DNA from: Prostheceraeus crozeri
Lineage: Eukaryota; Platyhelminthes; Polycladida; Euryleptidae
Length of the DNA stretch: 64,000 nucleotides
Assembly: GCA_907163375.1 (NCBI GenBank)
Contig: CAJQUW010007494.1
Span: 1-64,000 of the forward strand
Direction: 5' to 3'
In this document: one piece after another, positions 11,240-21,567 of the stretch
How positions within the stretch are numbered: position 1 is the stretch's first letter
How the letters are laid out: every line of letters begins with the position of its first letter
Notes under the pieces: model-generated
What the model was told of the DNA's origin: nothing
Database searches by the model: none
What the model saw: the letters and a program-made list of their open reading frames with translations, nothing else
Made by a program: the position numbers and the translations under genes

Positions 11240-11251
11240 ATTTCTCTTATG

Positions 11252-11313
11252 GTAAGTTAATATCATCTCTATCACTTGAATATATTTTCATCTATTTTTC
11301 CTTCTATTTTCAG
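11252..11313 (+). other. intron-like segment starting directly after an ATG
   Basis: The donor GTAAGT follows an ATG (11249-11251) without a gap, and a pyrimidine-rich acceptor TTTTCAG ends at 11313. It lies just beyond the stop of the 10145 gene, so it may be in that transcript's 3' part or belong to a small separate transcript. Two other genes of this element show the same arrangement. Confidence 0.45.
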
Positions 11314-11320
11314 ATACGAC

Positions 11321-11458
11321 GAGAACGAACCAACGGCTCTCTTAAGGGCCACCATGGGGCAAGACATGATAGAACCTCCACGCGGTTTGCCCTGGGCAGT
11401 CTTTAGACTGGCGAATACTATCATTAAGTTGAATCTGCTATCAGTCAACTTGAACGTT
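11321..11458 (+). repeat. 138-bp direct repeat, copy 1
   Basis: Starts GAGAACGAACC and ends TTGAACGTT. Only about four differences separate it from the copy at 11797-11934. The pair brackets a small TATA-driven gene. Confidence 0.9.
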
Positions 11459-11475
11459 ACATCACATTAGAGGGG

Positions 11476-11483
11476 TATATAAA
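11476..11483 (+). promoter_or_regulatory. TATA box of the small gene at 11515
   Basis: TATATAAA lies 32 nt before the ATG at 11515, so the 5' leader would be very short. The leader has the tandem pentamer ATTTC/ATTTCATTTC. Confidence 0.7.
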
Positions 11484-11514
11484 CCACTACCTCTCATTTC
11501 ATTTCATTTCAATC

Positions 11515-11781
11515 ATGGAGACGCCAAACGCTGCAGTCAACTCTCCTCGCGGACCGCAGTTAAGACCGCGAAATTTATTTAATGAATTTGCTAGAATAGA
11601 GGAGCAAGACAGAGTTCACAACAATCTTGCTCAGATTGGCAATCCGATGACAGCAACTGCTGTCAATCCAACGGAATGGCGCTACATTCCACTTTTTAGC
11701 CATGTGCCAGTTAGTGTGGAAGTCGACAGTGCTACCAAAGAGAGAGTCAAAGACTCTCTCAGCAGAATTGGTAGGGTGTAA
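11515..11781 (+). CDS. small unknown protein, 88 aa
   Basis: The frame starts at the first ATG after a TATATAAA box. The product is polar with several charged residues (RPRNLFNEFARIEEQDR) and ends in a helical KERVKDSLSRIGRV. No domain is recognised. It is framed by the two 138-bp direct repeats. The promoter position is the main support for a real gene. Confidence 0.5.
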   Translation: METPNAAVNSPRGPQLRPRNLFNEFARIEEQDRVHNNLAQIGNPMTATAVNPTEWRYIPLFSHVPVSVEVDSATKERVKDSLSRIGRV

Positions 11782-12161
11782 GATGACGTTACTCCCGAGA
11801 ACGAACCATCGGCTCTCTTAAGGGCCACCATGGGGCAAGACATGATAGAACCTCCTCGCGGTTTGCCCTGGGCAGTCTTCGGACTGGCGAATACTATCAT
11901 TAAGTTGAATCTGCTATCAGTCAACTTGAACGTTGCAAATGAAGTTCGGTGTAATACTTCCTTTCGACGGGCGTTCCTGTAAAGGGCGGCGGTGAAACCC
12001 GTAGCTATGTATACCGCAAGGGACATTCGGCAATGGTCAATCTTGTTAAACCTCTCTGCGTCATGTTTGCAAGTGATTGCCTCTGTCTCAACGTAGTATG
12101 CATTCGCGCCAGGGCGACATTTAGCCAACTGTCGAAGGTTGCCTAAAACTTTCCATTGCAT
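11682..12161 (-). CDS. possible minus-strand gene, 159 aa
   Basis: An open frame with a balanced composition in its first half (WKVLGNLRQLAKCRPGANAY), but its second half runs through the 138-bp repeat and overlaps the 88-aa gene. There is no promoter or domain to support it. It may be a chance frame. Confidence 0.2.
   Translation of the reverse strand: MQWKVLGNLRQLAKCRPGANAYYVETEAITCKHDAERFNKIDHCRMSLAVYIATGFTAALYRNARRKEVLHRTSFATFKLTDSRFNLMIVFASPKTAQGKPRGGSIMSCPMVALKRADGSFSGVTSSYTLPILLRESLTLSLVALSTSTLTGTWLKSGM
11797..11934 (+). repeat. 138-bp direct repeat, copy 2
   Basis: Second copy of 11321-11458, 476 bp downstream in the same orientation. Confidence 0.9.
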
Positions 12162-12529
12162 ACGTTATGAGAACCATGAGTTCTACCTGTCTCTATCAAT
12201 GAGACGAATTGATGAATGGAATGAAATGGGAGGACACTCACGCGCCACACGCAACATAACACACTTCTCTCTTCCGTAGTCTAACAAGCTCTTTACACAT
12301 GGATCGCAGTCGATTGCTATCCCAGAATCATGTAAGCTATCTTAATTTTATTTAACACTATTTCATCTATCATCATCATCATCGTCCATATGAAATGTTA
12401 TAAGATTTGCAAGTTAGACTAAGCGTGCTACTATTTCCAAATGAAAAAGTATACATGGTTAAATTATTCACTAAAGCCCCATTCAAGTAAGTCAGTATGA
12501 AAGCAAAGATAATACGAAATAAACATTTA
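12162..12529. other. gene-poor stretch in Polinton-1
   Basis: No convincing gene. It contains a short run of CAT trinucleotides (about 12360-12385). Confidence 0.4.
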
Positions 12530-12967
12530 TTATGGCATGTATTTCAAAAGGTCTTCATCGTCAATATCGTCCCAGAGTCTGACTTCACATAGATCACAAA
12601 AACAGTTGAGCTGCTTTAAACGTTCTTCTGCAGCGTCCCTCACTTTCTCAATGTACGCCCACTCCGCCACGGTTCGCGGTTGGGAGTTAGGGGTGTACCA
12701 CTCCCATATTTGATGCAAGTGCGACTTGCTGGTCATCTCCATCACCCCTTCGGCATCATATTGTAAATATTTCCACCGTATGCCTGCTAGGTCGGGCAAC
12801 TCCTCTTCATCGTCCTCCGATAATGATAACTTTCGTATATTGTCGAGATTGTATGTCTTCTCCACCTTCGCCTTTCTTGGTGCATTTGGTGTAACGAGCA
12901 CCTTTGCTGATGTGCATGGAGAGGAGAACTCCAATGCGGTATTTGGTGTTGTTGGAGGACTTGTCAT
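12530..12967 (-). CDS. acidic unknown protein with a CxxC motif, 145 aa
   Basis: Begins at ATG 12967. The N-terminal 35 residues are Ser/Thr/Pro-rich and probably disordered. An acidic patch follows (LSLSEDDEEELPDL), then a Trp-rich central region (IRWKYLQY, HQIWEWYTP), and the C-terminal part has NCFCDLCEVRLWDDIDDED. An AATAAA overlaps its stop codon on the minus strand. The gene is divergent from the DNA polymerase gene and may share its promoter region. I do not recognise the family. Confidence 0.6.
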   Translation of the reverse strand: MTSPPTTPNTALEFSSPCTSAKVLVTPNAPRKAKVEKTYNLDNIRKLSLSEDDEEELPDLAGIRWKYLQYDAEGVMEMTSKSHLHQIWEWYTPNSQPRTVAEWAYIEKVRDAAEERLKQLNCFCDLCEVRLWDDIDDEDLLKYMP

Positions 12968-13080
12968 GTTGTCTTTGAAATGCTGACTTTGAATAATGAT
13001 AACTTTAACATTTTTCTAATTCTTAAGTATACACAAGCAGCCAATCAGAATGAACATCCAATGAATGAAGAGAATGAAAG

Positions 13081-13088
13081 TATATAAG
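13081..13088 (+). promoter_or_regulatory. TATA box of the DNA polymerase gene
   Basis: TATATAAG, about 180 nt before the predicted start codon at 13265. On the other strand it reads as CTTATATA and could also serve the divergent gene ending its leader at 12967. Confidence 0.65.
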
Positions 13089-13264
13089 CAAAGTGACATT
13101 CATGTCATTTCATTTAATCTGTGAATCATACAAGTGACGAACGCACGATCTCTCTCTTTGACTATTATTTGAGGTGTACAAGTGAACTGCTATCTCGTGA
13201 ATTCCAAATTTGAGTGAAGTCTCTATCTTGTAGAAGTATCAACCTTAAACTTGATTTCGTTGAA

Positions 13265-16200
13265 ATGGTAAGTTGAAAATTTCCTCTCTCATCTCCCTCA
13301 AACGTGTGGCTAATAGCATCTTCCTCAATTTCAGGCATCAACTTCATCACCAACACCCTCCCTTCTCGAGGAAAGTTTAGAGTTGTTGAGTCAAGGTAGG
13401 TTGTAACAATACACTGAGACTTGAACAGAGATGATAGAATGATTTCTCTTTCAGGTGATGTGAGTTCCATCTCAGAACTGTCGCGGCATGGCAACGAGTG
13501 GGAATGTGCTGACTGTGGGCACATCTTCACGAGGAAATGGGATCTCACCCGACACATCAAGCGAGGTGTTTGTCGACCTAAGCCGGCATCAATCTCCGAA
13601 GGTGGGGATGATTCTGTTAACGTCGTCTCCTTTTCTTGCGACTTGTGCGCTCAGTCTTTCGAGACACGTTTTGAACTATCTTCGCACAGACTTCAACATA
13701 CACACACGAACGATACCTACACCAACGGTACCTCCTCTATCCGACTCACTGAAGTGTCCATAAATAATTTAGTGAGGAACTACCAGATGGACTCCTCAGA
13801 AACCATTGCTAACTTTGAGGAATGGTTTCATCAAAATTCATCATTGATAGAAGCGCTCTTCAACAATTTAGACAATTTTAGGATGAAGGCGCTCATCTAT
13901 CTTAAAATAAAATATGTAAAAATCGACCACCATACTGGACAAATAATAGAGAGGTTGGAGTTTCACATACCCTCCTCTCCTGCAACCGAGGTTGTAGACT
14001 ATGAGTCTTGGATAAATTTTCACATCCAAGGATTAAAATTAAATATTGATAAATTTAACGAGCGCGATAGCGGTCTCATTTTTGACGGCATTGAGTCCGC
14101 CTTATTTAAAATCAGTTTATTAGGAAATCATAGTGGTCGAGGCTCCTTTAAACTTCCAAAAATTTTAAAAAACAAAACAGCAGTCATTAATGTCGATTGC
14201 GAATCGCAATGTTTTAAATATGCTGTCCTCTCCATTCTCCACTATAATGATATCAATGCGAATCGAAATCGCACATATAGCTATAGGCAGTGGGAGAATG
14301 AATTAAACTTCGATGACTGTAATAGTGACGATATGAAAATTAAAGATATAGAAAAATTTGAAAAATTGAACAACATTAAAATAGTTCTCCATGTTTGGGA
14401 AAAGGGATTGAAGGGTGTGCGCTACAACTCGCGTTCGAGTTGTTATGACCACGTTGTCAACCTTTTATTAGTAAGACAGGATGATAGTGAGGAATGGCAC
14501 TACTGCGGCATTCCCAAAATTTCTCGCTTATACCACCACTTAAGAAATTCTACCTCATCAGAGATTTATTACTGTGACAGATGCATTCGGAACTTTAGGA
14601 GTAAAAACAAATTTGAAACTCATTATGAGTGGTGTAAGCGAGGTAAACTGCAAATGGAACGCATGCCCAAAGATAAGGAGTTTTCATATAGAGAGAATGG
14701 CGATGAACTAAGTCCTCTTCGTGTCATCTATGCTGACATCGAATGTTATATCGATGATAACATCCATCGACCAGCAGCCATTTCCTGCTATGAAGTATGG
14801 CATGACCATTTCCAAAATAGAAAAAATAAAATGCACGTCTGGCAAGGTGAGGATTGTATTTACCAATTCCTACAATTCCTCAAACAGGCTGTAAAATTTC
14901 AGCAAAAGTATGATGGTGAACTCTATCGCAGATCATTGCATATGACAGCAGATGATCAAGTAAAATTTGATAGTTGCAACGTTTGCCCCAAATGTAGGAA
15001 AACATTTGATGATGATAAGATTAAGAAAGTGCGCGACCATGATCACATCACTGGTAAATTTAGAAACGCACTATGTTCAAAATGCAATTTTTCACTTAGG
15101 ATGAAACGGCGTACATTACCCGTCATTTTCCATAATTTCAAGGGCTACGATAGCCATATGATAATAAAAGGAGGTTTAGGTCAAATGAAAGAGTGGAAGC
15201 TTGATGTAATAGCACAAACGAGAGAGAAGTTTATGGCCATGACAGCAAAAGTGCCTGTCGATAAAACTAAAGAAAATAAGACGGTCTATTTTGATATAAA
15301 ATTTTTAGATTCCTACCAATTTATGACTGCATCACTGGCCTCTCTCGTACAAAATCTAAAGTCTCTTCCACTAACACAAAATCTTAAGAAACAATATCCA
15401 AATCTAACCGATGAAGTCATCACACGGAAAGGAGTCTTTCCATATGCATATTTTGATGCGATTAGTAAACTCGGCGAGACTTCTCTTCCGCCCATAGATA
15501 AATTTAAAAATGATTTGATCGGCGCAGAATGTAAGACCGAAGATTATGAACATGCACAAGATGCATGGATAAAATTTGACTGCCATACATTTGGCGAATA
15601 TATGATTGCCTATCTTAAGTTAGATGTATTTTTGCTGGCTGATGTATTTCAGGAGTTTCGACGAGTGGCATTAGAAGAAGATAAGTTAGATCCCGTCCAC
15701 TTTGTCAGTCTACCAGCCATGTCATTTAAGTCTGCTTTTAAAATGACTGGTGAGACCATTCATCTCTTACAAGATCCAGAGATGTATAATTTATTTGAGC
15801 GAGGAATTCGCGGTGGTCTCACATTTGTAAATAAACATAGGTTAAAATCAAAAATAGTAGGCGATGATCAGACTCATCTTAAGTATTATGACCAAAATAA
15901 TTTGTATGGTAGTTCATTATCCAAACCGCTACCTCACTCTGAGTTTAGCTGGTTAGATGATAGTGAAATTCAACATTTCTCCAACCCTTCCAACATACTA
16001 GCAATTCCAGATGAAGGTGATTGGGGATATTATTTTGAGATAGATCTAATCTATCCAAATAATATTAAACATAAAACCGTAGATTTTCCACTCGCACCCG
16101 AATCAGGTGAAGTGAGTAAAGATATGTTTTCCGACTTTATGAAACAATTTCATAAAGATTTAGAATCATGTGGACAACCCAAGTATAAGCCTTGCCGCAA

Positions 16201-17239
16201 ACTTTTGCTCACTCAATATGATAAAGAAAACTATCTAGTCCACTTTAGCATCTTAAAATTTTATTTAGAAATGGGCATGATTTTAAAAAGAGTTCACCGC
16301 ATTATTAAATTTAGACAGAAAGCCTTCCTCAAACCCTACATAGATAGTAACAGCCAGAAACGTGCACTAGCCCAAAATAATTTTGAAAAAGATTTTTATA
16401 AATATAAGAACAACAGTCTATTTGGTAAGACGATGGAGGATGTTAGAAAGCGCGTAAACTACAAACTAGTTAATGATGATCAAAAGTATCACAAATTGAC
16501 CTCATCACCTCTATTCATCGATAGAGACATAATCGATGAGGATCTTGTAGGTATTAAAATGATAAAATCTGAAGTTCAGTTGTGCAAACCCATCTATATT
16601 GGTCAAGCTGTTCTAGATTACTCCAAGCTTGAAATGTATCAACTCTTCTATAAAATACTAAAACCGTGTCCTCTCGTAAAAGAGGTTCGTTTGTTGGGTG
16701 GTGACACAGATAGTTTCTTTTTAGGTATTACCACTCAAAAAGATTTAAATTTTAATGAAGTAGGAAAATCTTTAGAAAGATATTTTGATACATCAAATTA
16801 TCCTGCTGATCATCCACTATACTCCATCAAAAATAAGGCAAAACTTGGCTGCTTTAAGGATGAGACAGCAGGGAAGGAGATAGCTGAAATGATTCTCCTC
16901 CGCCCTAAAATGTATTCTATGAAATTAAAGGATAGTGATGATAGCATTAAGCGCGCTAAAGGCATATCAAGATCATTGGTCTCTAACATGAAACATAAAA
17001 ATTTCAAGGGAGCCTATAGAAATAAAAATATAACGTTTGTCAATATGACAATCTTAAAATCTAAGTCGCATGAGATCAAAACTCATACTTTTAGGAAACG
17101 GGCGCTTTCAGCATGGGAGGATAAGAGGTGCTGGCTAGAACACAACATATCTCTTCCACATGGACATCCTGACACAAACATACCACCACCCAAAAGAATT
17201 AAACTCACACTACCACATTCAGGAGACGTCTTAGCATAA
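13265..17239 (+). CDS. POLB: protein-primed DNA polymerase B of Polinton-1
   Basis: Replicates the element by protein priming. The main open frame begins near 13421. Two short GT-AG introns (13268-13334 and 13396-13454) that keep frame place the start codon at 13265. In the numbering of the main frame there are two N-terminal zinc fingers (C29/C32/H45/C51 and C73/C76/H89/H93). A cysteine module shared with other Polinton polymerases follows (about 253-275), and a third finger lies at about 385-405. The exonuclease motif DIE is at 439, and an endonuclease VII-like HNH block with RDHDHITG flanked by CxxC pairs spans 522-555. Polymerase motif A is at D824, motif B at NNSLFGK 997, and motif C DTD at 1095-1097. 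The frame is open throughout. Confidence 0.95.
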
Positions 17240-17544
17240 TCATCCTTAACTTAGTATTTTGATGTTGATTTCTGTAGATAAACATTGTTGTTTTATGTAT
17301 CGCATGAGATTGTTTTTTCCTTGTGAATATGTGTCCACATCTGTACATTCCCCATGTGATGACTTTTCCACTGAAAGACATTTTTCCTATCCCTGTATAT
17401 TTCCACCCTTCACGAAGTAAAAAGACTTTTTGTATATAGCAATGTTTATTGAAGTGCGCTCATGTATATATTTTCAGTGGATGTTGTATAAAGTCTATTG
17501 CTTCACATTCATGTACATATTTCAATAAATGTTGTATAAAGACT
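17240..17544. terminator. shared 3' region with polyA signals on both strands
   Basis: AATAAA on the plus strand (about 17524-17529) serves the polymerase gene, and TTTATT near 17444-17449 reads as AATAAA for the converging minus-strand gene. The two signals cross, so the 3' ends may overlap. A diverged direct repeat (ATGTTGTATAAAG) occurs twice. Confidence 0.55.
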
Positions 17545-19065
17545 TCACTTTGTTTTCCGAAACACTAACGTTATGAGGGATTTAGTATCTTTCACGTGGA
17601 TGCACTCTTGTAAACCATTGGTAATTTTGATAGCAATAGAGGGTATAGTTTGTTTGATGACGGGATGATAGAAAATAGATTCAAACATCTTCTCGACTAT
17701 TCCATATGAAGCGTCTTTATCATGAATGAAATCGCGTAAAATGTATTCTTTTTTCTCACCAACAGAAATAGGTAGAATCAAATCACTTTGAATGTAAAGG
17801 TGCTGTTCATGTTTATCAAGTGTCATTGGTGTTTCTATACCAATCGTATGCGCAGCAGCAAACACTGTTTGTAGCATTGAAAAACCAAAGAGTTTTTTCA
17901 AATTTTTACTCAATTGACATTGAATGTCATCACCCAGTCTCAGAACAACGCGTTGATTTTCAATTGAAAACGAAATGTGGTGTGTCTTTACATCATATTT
18001 ACTTTTCATCACATGCTTCAACTTCTGTTGTATATAAGGATTTACTACATGAATGAAGCTTTCAACTGTATGATATAGACGCGGCATTATATTGATAGCA
18101 ACTTTAGATTCTTCATAAGACTGGTAAATTTTCTTGATGCGATCACCATAGATGTCCACCCACCATTCATCATTAACTGAATCAGCTTTAGTGTGATATT
18201 CATGAGAAGCATACACCACACCGCTTCCAATAATAGGTGTATAATGTCTTACAAAATGACGCAAGGTTGGAGAGAAATAAACTGTAAGTTTGTCATTATA
18301 TTTCTGAATAACCAACTTATTTTTGTCCGCCATAATTTTTTCTCCATACTTCTTACCCACAGTCTCATTCCATCGTTTTATTAACTCAATAAGTGATAAA
18401 GGTTGAACACCACGCTTTTTCAAAATGATGCGTTCTTCGCATTCTACAACATCTTCATCAAATATTTTAAATCTATAATGAAATTTGTTGATTCGATTTG
18501 AATAAACTTTTTTAACATTTGCAGTAGCAATTGACGTTAGATGTAGTCCATGACCAAAACCAAGATGTGGATAGAATTCACTATCCAACCTCAGCGTAAG
18601 ACCTTTAGTAAAAGAATGAAAGCGGAGGAACTGTCTCCCACTCCAATGATAGATAGTAAACTCATAAGCTTTCTGATTTTTATTCTTCATGATGGAAGTA
18701 TTACCACTGTTGAATGCCTTAATAATTTTCTCATTCCCAAATGGCTCATAAGAATCTGATTTTATCTGAATCCATTCATAGTTCCACTTTCCATCTGATG
18801 TTAAATTGTATGGGAACTGAAATGCATTATTCATCGTTATTCCATCATGGGTGCGAGGAGTCAATATCATTTCTTCCAAATCATTCACATTCTGAATATT
18901 GCTATCATAGCAAATACTAGAAACGCCAACCTCCCATTCACCTTCTAAATGCAGTGGCCGATTTAATTCTACTCGATAGTCTGATGGTTTATTTTTGGGA
19001 AATTTATTCATAGAAGCATTACTGGGCAAGTAGATTAGAAACGAGTCCTTATTTTCACTTTCCAT
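17545..19065 (-). CDS. large probable structural protein, paralogue 1
   Basis: I start it at ATG 19065 (MESENKDSF), because the conserved block begins right after it; the frame is open to 19095. About 506 residues. The N-terminal signature is FLIYLPSNASMNKFPKNKPS followed by LEGEWEVGVSSI, and a beta-rich body ends in a block with IKITNGLQECIHV. This family is common in invertebrate Polinton-type elements. The next gene upstream is a paralogue. A capsid vertex or receptor-binding role is inference from size, beta content and context. No catalytic motif is seen. Confidence 0.75.
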   Translation of the reverse strand: MESENKDSFLIYLPSNASMNKFPKNKPSDYRVELNRPLHLEGEWEVGVSSICYDSNIQNVNDLEEMILTPRTHDGITMNNAFQFPYNLTSDGKWNYEWIQIKSDSYEPFGNEKIIKAFNSGNTSIMKNKNQKAYEFTIYHWSGRQFLRFHSFTKGLTLRLDSEFYPHLGFGHGLHLTSIATANVKKVYSNRINKFHYRFKIFDEDVVECEERIILKKRGVQPLSLIELIKRWNETVGKKYGEKIMADKNKLVIQKYNDKLTVYFSPTLRHFVRHYTPIIGSGVVYASHEYHTKADSVNDEWWVDIYGDRIKKIYQSYEESKVAINIMPRLYHTVESFIHVVNPYIQQKLKHVMKSKYDVKTHHISFSIENQRVVLRLGDDIQCQLSKNLKKLFGFSMLQTVFAAAHTIGIETPMTLDKHEQHLYIQSDLILPISVGEKKEYILRDFIHDKDASYGIVEKMFESIFYHPVIKQTIPSIAIKITNGLQECIHVKDTKSLITLVFRKTK

Positions 19066-19098
19066 ATTATTCACATTGGAAAAATATATTAGCATACG

Positions 19099-19105
19099 TT
19101 TGCAT
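19099..19105 (-). promoter_or_regulatory. ATGCAAA motif before the 17545-19065 gene
   Basis: TTTGCAT on the plus strand, ATGCAAACG on the gene strand, 34-40 nt before the start codon. It is one of five such sites in front of minus-strand genes in Polinton-1. Confidence 0.4.
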
Positions 19106-20502
19106 TAACTCTTCATTCGGAAATGGAGTGTGATACTTGTCACAGCATCTTTATGAAAAGGAATCAACGCACCAGCATCGTCATAAATGGCAATATCAAT
19201 TTGTGGGATGTAGTTTGATTTCAGCTTTGTATAATGCACTTTCTTGAAAGTATGCTCAGATAAAATACTGCAGCTCTTTGGCTGGTATGGTATCATTGCT
19301 AGCAATGGAGCTTCAACATCTCCCACACGTACATCTTCACCAATATTGGAATATATCTGAAAATAGTTAATACGACGCGATAGCGACATGTCTGCGCTAG
19401 CTTTGGTTACAGTACCACTTTTAAAGATATTTTGATCAAAACCCAAAATGTCCATTAGAGTTTTATCCATAATTAGTTCAATACCTTTTCCACTTATAGT
19501 GAGAGACAAAGTACCTTCTTTTTCAGAAAATGAAATATGTTGGTCATTAATCACTTCATTTAAATAATCTACAACCAATTTAACCGAAGTAATAATGCGA
19601 GGCATCAACACTCTTGTTTCATGTAAGATACCACCTAAAGGCTCTACACACTTTCTGTATAAAGATACGGTCCATTCTGTATCAAATTGATTTGACCTTT
19701 CACATGGTAAATGTTGCATATCAGATTTTCCATGAACAGCTGCAGAACGATGTCGTAAGAACTGATGAAAATCTTTTGAACAAACTAATACTAGATCATC
19801 ATCATTTAATTTGCTTATTGCAATATGATTAGATGATTTAATATAAGTCAATGTTGCCACTTGTTTGCCATCAACTCGAAGGAGATAATTAAATTTCTTC
19901 AATAATGTTTCAGGAGTCATGTTTGTCTTTCTTGGCTTAATCACAATCTTCTTCACCAACGTCTTCTCATTTCTTGGAATAAGATCTACATAATAAGCTT
20001 CCTCTCGATATATTAACTGTTTATGACCACTTATGTGGTAATTAACGTTAAAATTATCATAGCTTGTTAAGGCGCTAGCGAGGTAGCCTAAATCATTTCT
20101 TAAACTTGGACTTAAACCAACAATCCAATCTTTCTCAACTACATGATGTACATAATTATAATCATCATTGTGCGGAGTAAATTGGACAATATGTTTACAC
20201 GCTTTATTCAAGAAATCATATATAAACTTTTTACATGATAAGAGATCTTTCTTTGGCCACTGTGGAATGTATACTCGGCACCCCTTTTCACATTGGTAAG
20301 CAGCTGTACGCCTCATATTAATAGTCATCACCTCATGATCAAAAGTATAGACACAGTTGCTATAAACAAGTTGAGTGACACCCACTTCCCAATTTCCATT
20401 TAGCTGTTGTGCATGATCAATGGGAGTAGAAAAGAGTGCGGCTCGATTACTAGTAAATCTCTTTGTAGCCGCATTGCTAAGCAAAATATGATAAAACGAC
20501 AT
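19105..20502 (-). CDS. large probable structural protein, paralogue 2
   Basis: I start it at ATG 20502 (MSFYHILLSN), seven codons inside the longest frame. About 465 residues. It shares the layout of its neighbour: an N-terminal HILLSNAATKRF, then LNGNWEVGVTQLVY, a middle LGYLASALTSY, a second LGFD block, and a C-terminal beta region with DIAIYDDAGALIPF. The two genes are adjacent in the same orientation and are diverged tandem duplicates. A virion component is likely but unproven. Confidence 0.75.
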   Translation of the reverse strand: MSFYHILLSNAATKRFTSNRAALFSTPIDHAQQLNGNWEVGVTQLVYSNCVYTFDHEVMTINMRRTAAYQCEKGCRVYIPQWPKKDLLSCKKFIYDFLNKACKHIVQFTPHNDDYNYVHHVVEKDWIVGLSPSLRNDLGYLASALTSYDNFNVNYHISGHKQLIYREEAYYVDLIPRNEKTLVKKIVIKPRKTNMTPETLLKKFNYLLRVDGKQVATLTYIKSSNHIAISKLNDDDLVLVCSKDFHQFLRHRSAAVHGKSDMQHLPCERSNQFDTEWTVSLYRKCVEPLGGILHETRVLMPRIITSVKLVVDYLNEVINDQHISFSEKEGTLSLTISGKGIELIMDKTLMDILGFDQNIFKSGTVTKASADMSLSRRINYFQIYSNIGEDVRVGDVEAPLLAMIPYQPKSCSILSEHTFKKVHYTKLKSNYIPQIDIAIYDDAGALIPFHKDAVTSITLHFRMKS

Positions 20503-20520
20503 TTTTATATTGCTAATCTG

Positions 20521-20531
20521 CAACTTTGCAT
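20521..20531. promoter_or_regulatory. CAACTTTGCAT motif in a divergent promoter
   Basis: Lies between the minus-strand gene starting at 20502 and the plus-strand gene starting at 20526. It reads ATGCAAAGTTG toward the minus-strand gene. It matches the motif at 24036-24045 almost exactly. Confidence 0.45.
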
Positions 20532-20894
20532 AACATCATGAAGACTTGGATTTTGGACTCTCTACAATATATCAGAGTTGATCGTGATGGAAACGTACAT
20601 TTCAAAAATTCTCATGGTCATACATCAAGAGGAATTACATTAACATGGCGACAATTTGTCAACCTCAATGATATCATGAGGGATTTGGAATATTTTGAAA
20701 CATTAAGATTCATCTCCTTGGGTGATCAAGTTTGGCTTCAACATTACAGAAATGAAATTCAAATCTACCATTCTCATTCCGCAAACTGTTTCTCATTTCG
20801 CAAATACAATTGGGAGAAGTATAGAAGATATATACATCGCTCCATCATGACATTTATTCGTCGTGAGTTCATCGCCCTACTATGCAAATCTTAA
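20526..20894 (+). CDS. PC4-like small protein 1
   Basis: 122 residues from 20526 (a second ATG at 20538 fits as well). The pattern IRVDRDGNVHFKN, then RGITLTWRQFVNLNDIM resembles the ssDNA-binding core of the transcription coactivator PC4/p15, in which a beta strand is followed by KGISL-x-x-x-x-W and a helix. A further beta segment (VWLQHYRNEIQIYHS) and a basic helix (WEKYRRYIHRSI) follow. The next gene is a paralogue. It heads the plus-strand cluster that ends with the TBP-like gene. The PC4 assignment is by eye and tentative. Confidence 0.55.
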   Translation: MHNIMKTWILDSLQYIRVDRDGNVHFKNSHGHTSRGITLTWRQFVNLNDIMRDLEYFETLRFISLGDQVWLQHYRNEIQIYHSHSANCFSFRKYNWEKYRRYIHRSIMTFIRREFIALLCKS

Positions 20895-20916
20895 TCAGAC
20901 ATGACTACCACACATC

Positions 20917-21567
20917 ATGAGTTGGAAATTAGATTCCCTACAACGTATTGAAACGGATCATGATCGAAACGTCTATTTCAAAGATTCAACTGGAAATGTG
21001 AGAAGAGAGTTTGCTTTATCTTATCGTCATTTTCAATCTCTACATCATATCATGAAGGACTTGAAATACTTCTATATGAAAAGACATTCACGTATTGGAA
21101 ATCGCATCTGGCTGCGCGTCAACAATCGGCGAATTCAACTCTATCATTCCCAACTTCATACTAACTTCACATTTCATCAAGGTAGTTGGGAAAAGTATAA
21201 AAGGAAGGTACATCGCTCAATTTACTCATTCTTTCATCATGAAGCGCCATCGCTACACCATCGTCAACATTCTCCGTCGCTTCAGACTCTACACCAAAAT
21301 CGATCTCACAACATTACACCAACAGCTTCCAAACAGCAAGTATTACCCGGGCCGTCCTCAAATGTTAGTGGTGAAGATGAACAATTCACGGAATCTTCAA
21401 CTCTTCCCAAATGGGACTGTACAGATTCTCGGCGCCCTTTCTCATTCATCGGCGCAGTCAATGCGCTTAGAGCTACAAAGACTACTACGTCGGATATGGA
21501 AGAGGGAGAGGTGTGTGATGTCGAATCTGACTGTGGACAATATGGTGATCTCTACTCAATTGAGTGA
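20917..21567 (+). CDS. PC4-like small protein 2 with an overlapping tail
   Basis: 216 residues. The first 110 align with the preceding protein (LDSLQRIETDHDRNVYFKD, REFALSYRHFQSLHHIMKDL, WEKYKRKVHRSI), so the pair arose by tandem duplication. From about residue 108 the frame runs on for some 109 residues over the start of the TBP-like gene in another frame. This tail is polar and acidic (SGEDEQFTESS, DMEEGEVCDVESDCG). It could be a genuine overprinted tail or a chance extension. The start is at the first ATG after the previous stop, 22 nt downstream of it. Confidence 0.6.
   Translation: MSWKLDSLQRIETDHDRNVYFKDSTGNVRREFALSYRHFQSLHHIMKDLKYFYMKRHSRIGNRIWLRVNNRRIQLYHSQLHTNFTFHQGSWEKYKRKVHRSIYSFFHHEAPSLHHRQHSPSLQTLHQNRSHNITPTASKQQVLPGPSSNVSGEDEQFTESSTLPKWDCTDSRRPFSFIGAVNALRATKTTTSDMEEGEVCDVESDCGQYGDLYSIE
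21196..21203 (+). promoter_or_regulatory. TATAAAAG box 36 nt before the TBP-like gene
   Basis: A consensus TATA box inside the coding sequence of the preceding gene. The distance to ATG 21239 would leave almost no leader, so its use is uncertain. Confidence 0.4.

Noticed and set aside
17545-20502. The two large minus-strand proteins as cellular genes
   Set aside because: They lie inside the element between polymerase and PC4-like genes and share patterns with a Polinton-B protein.
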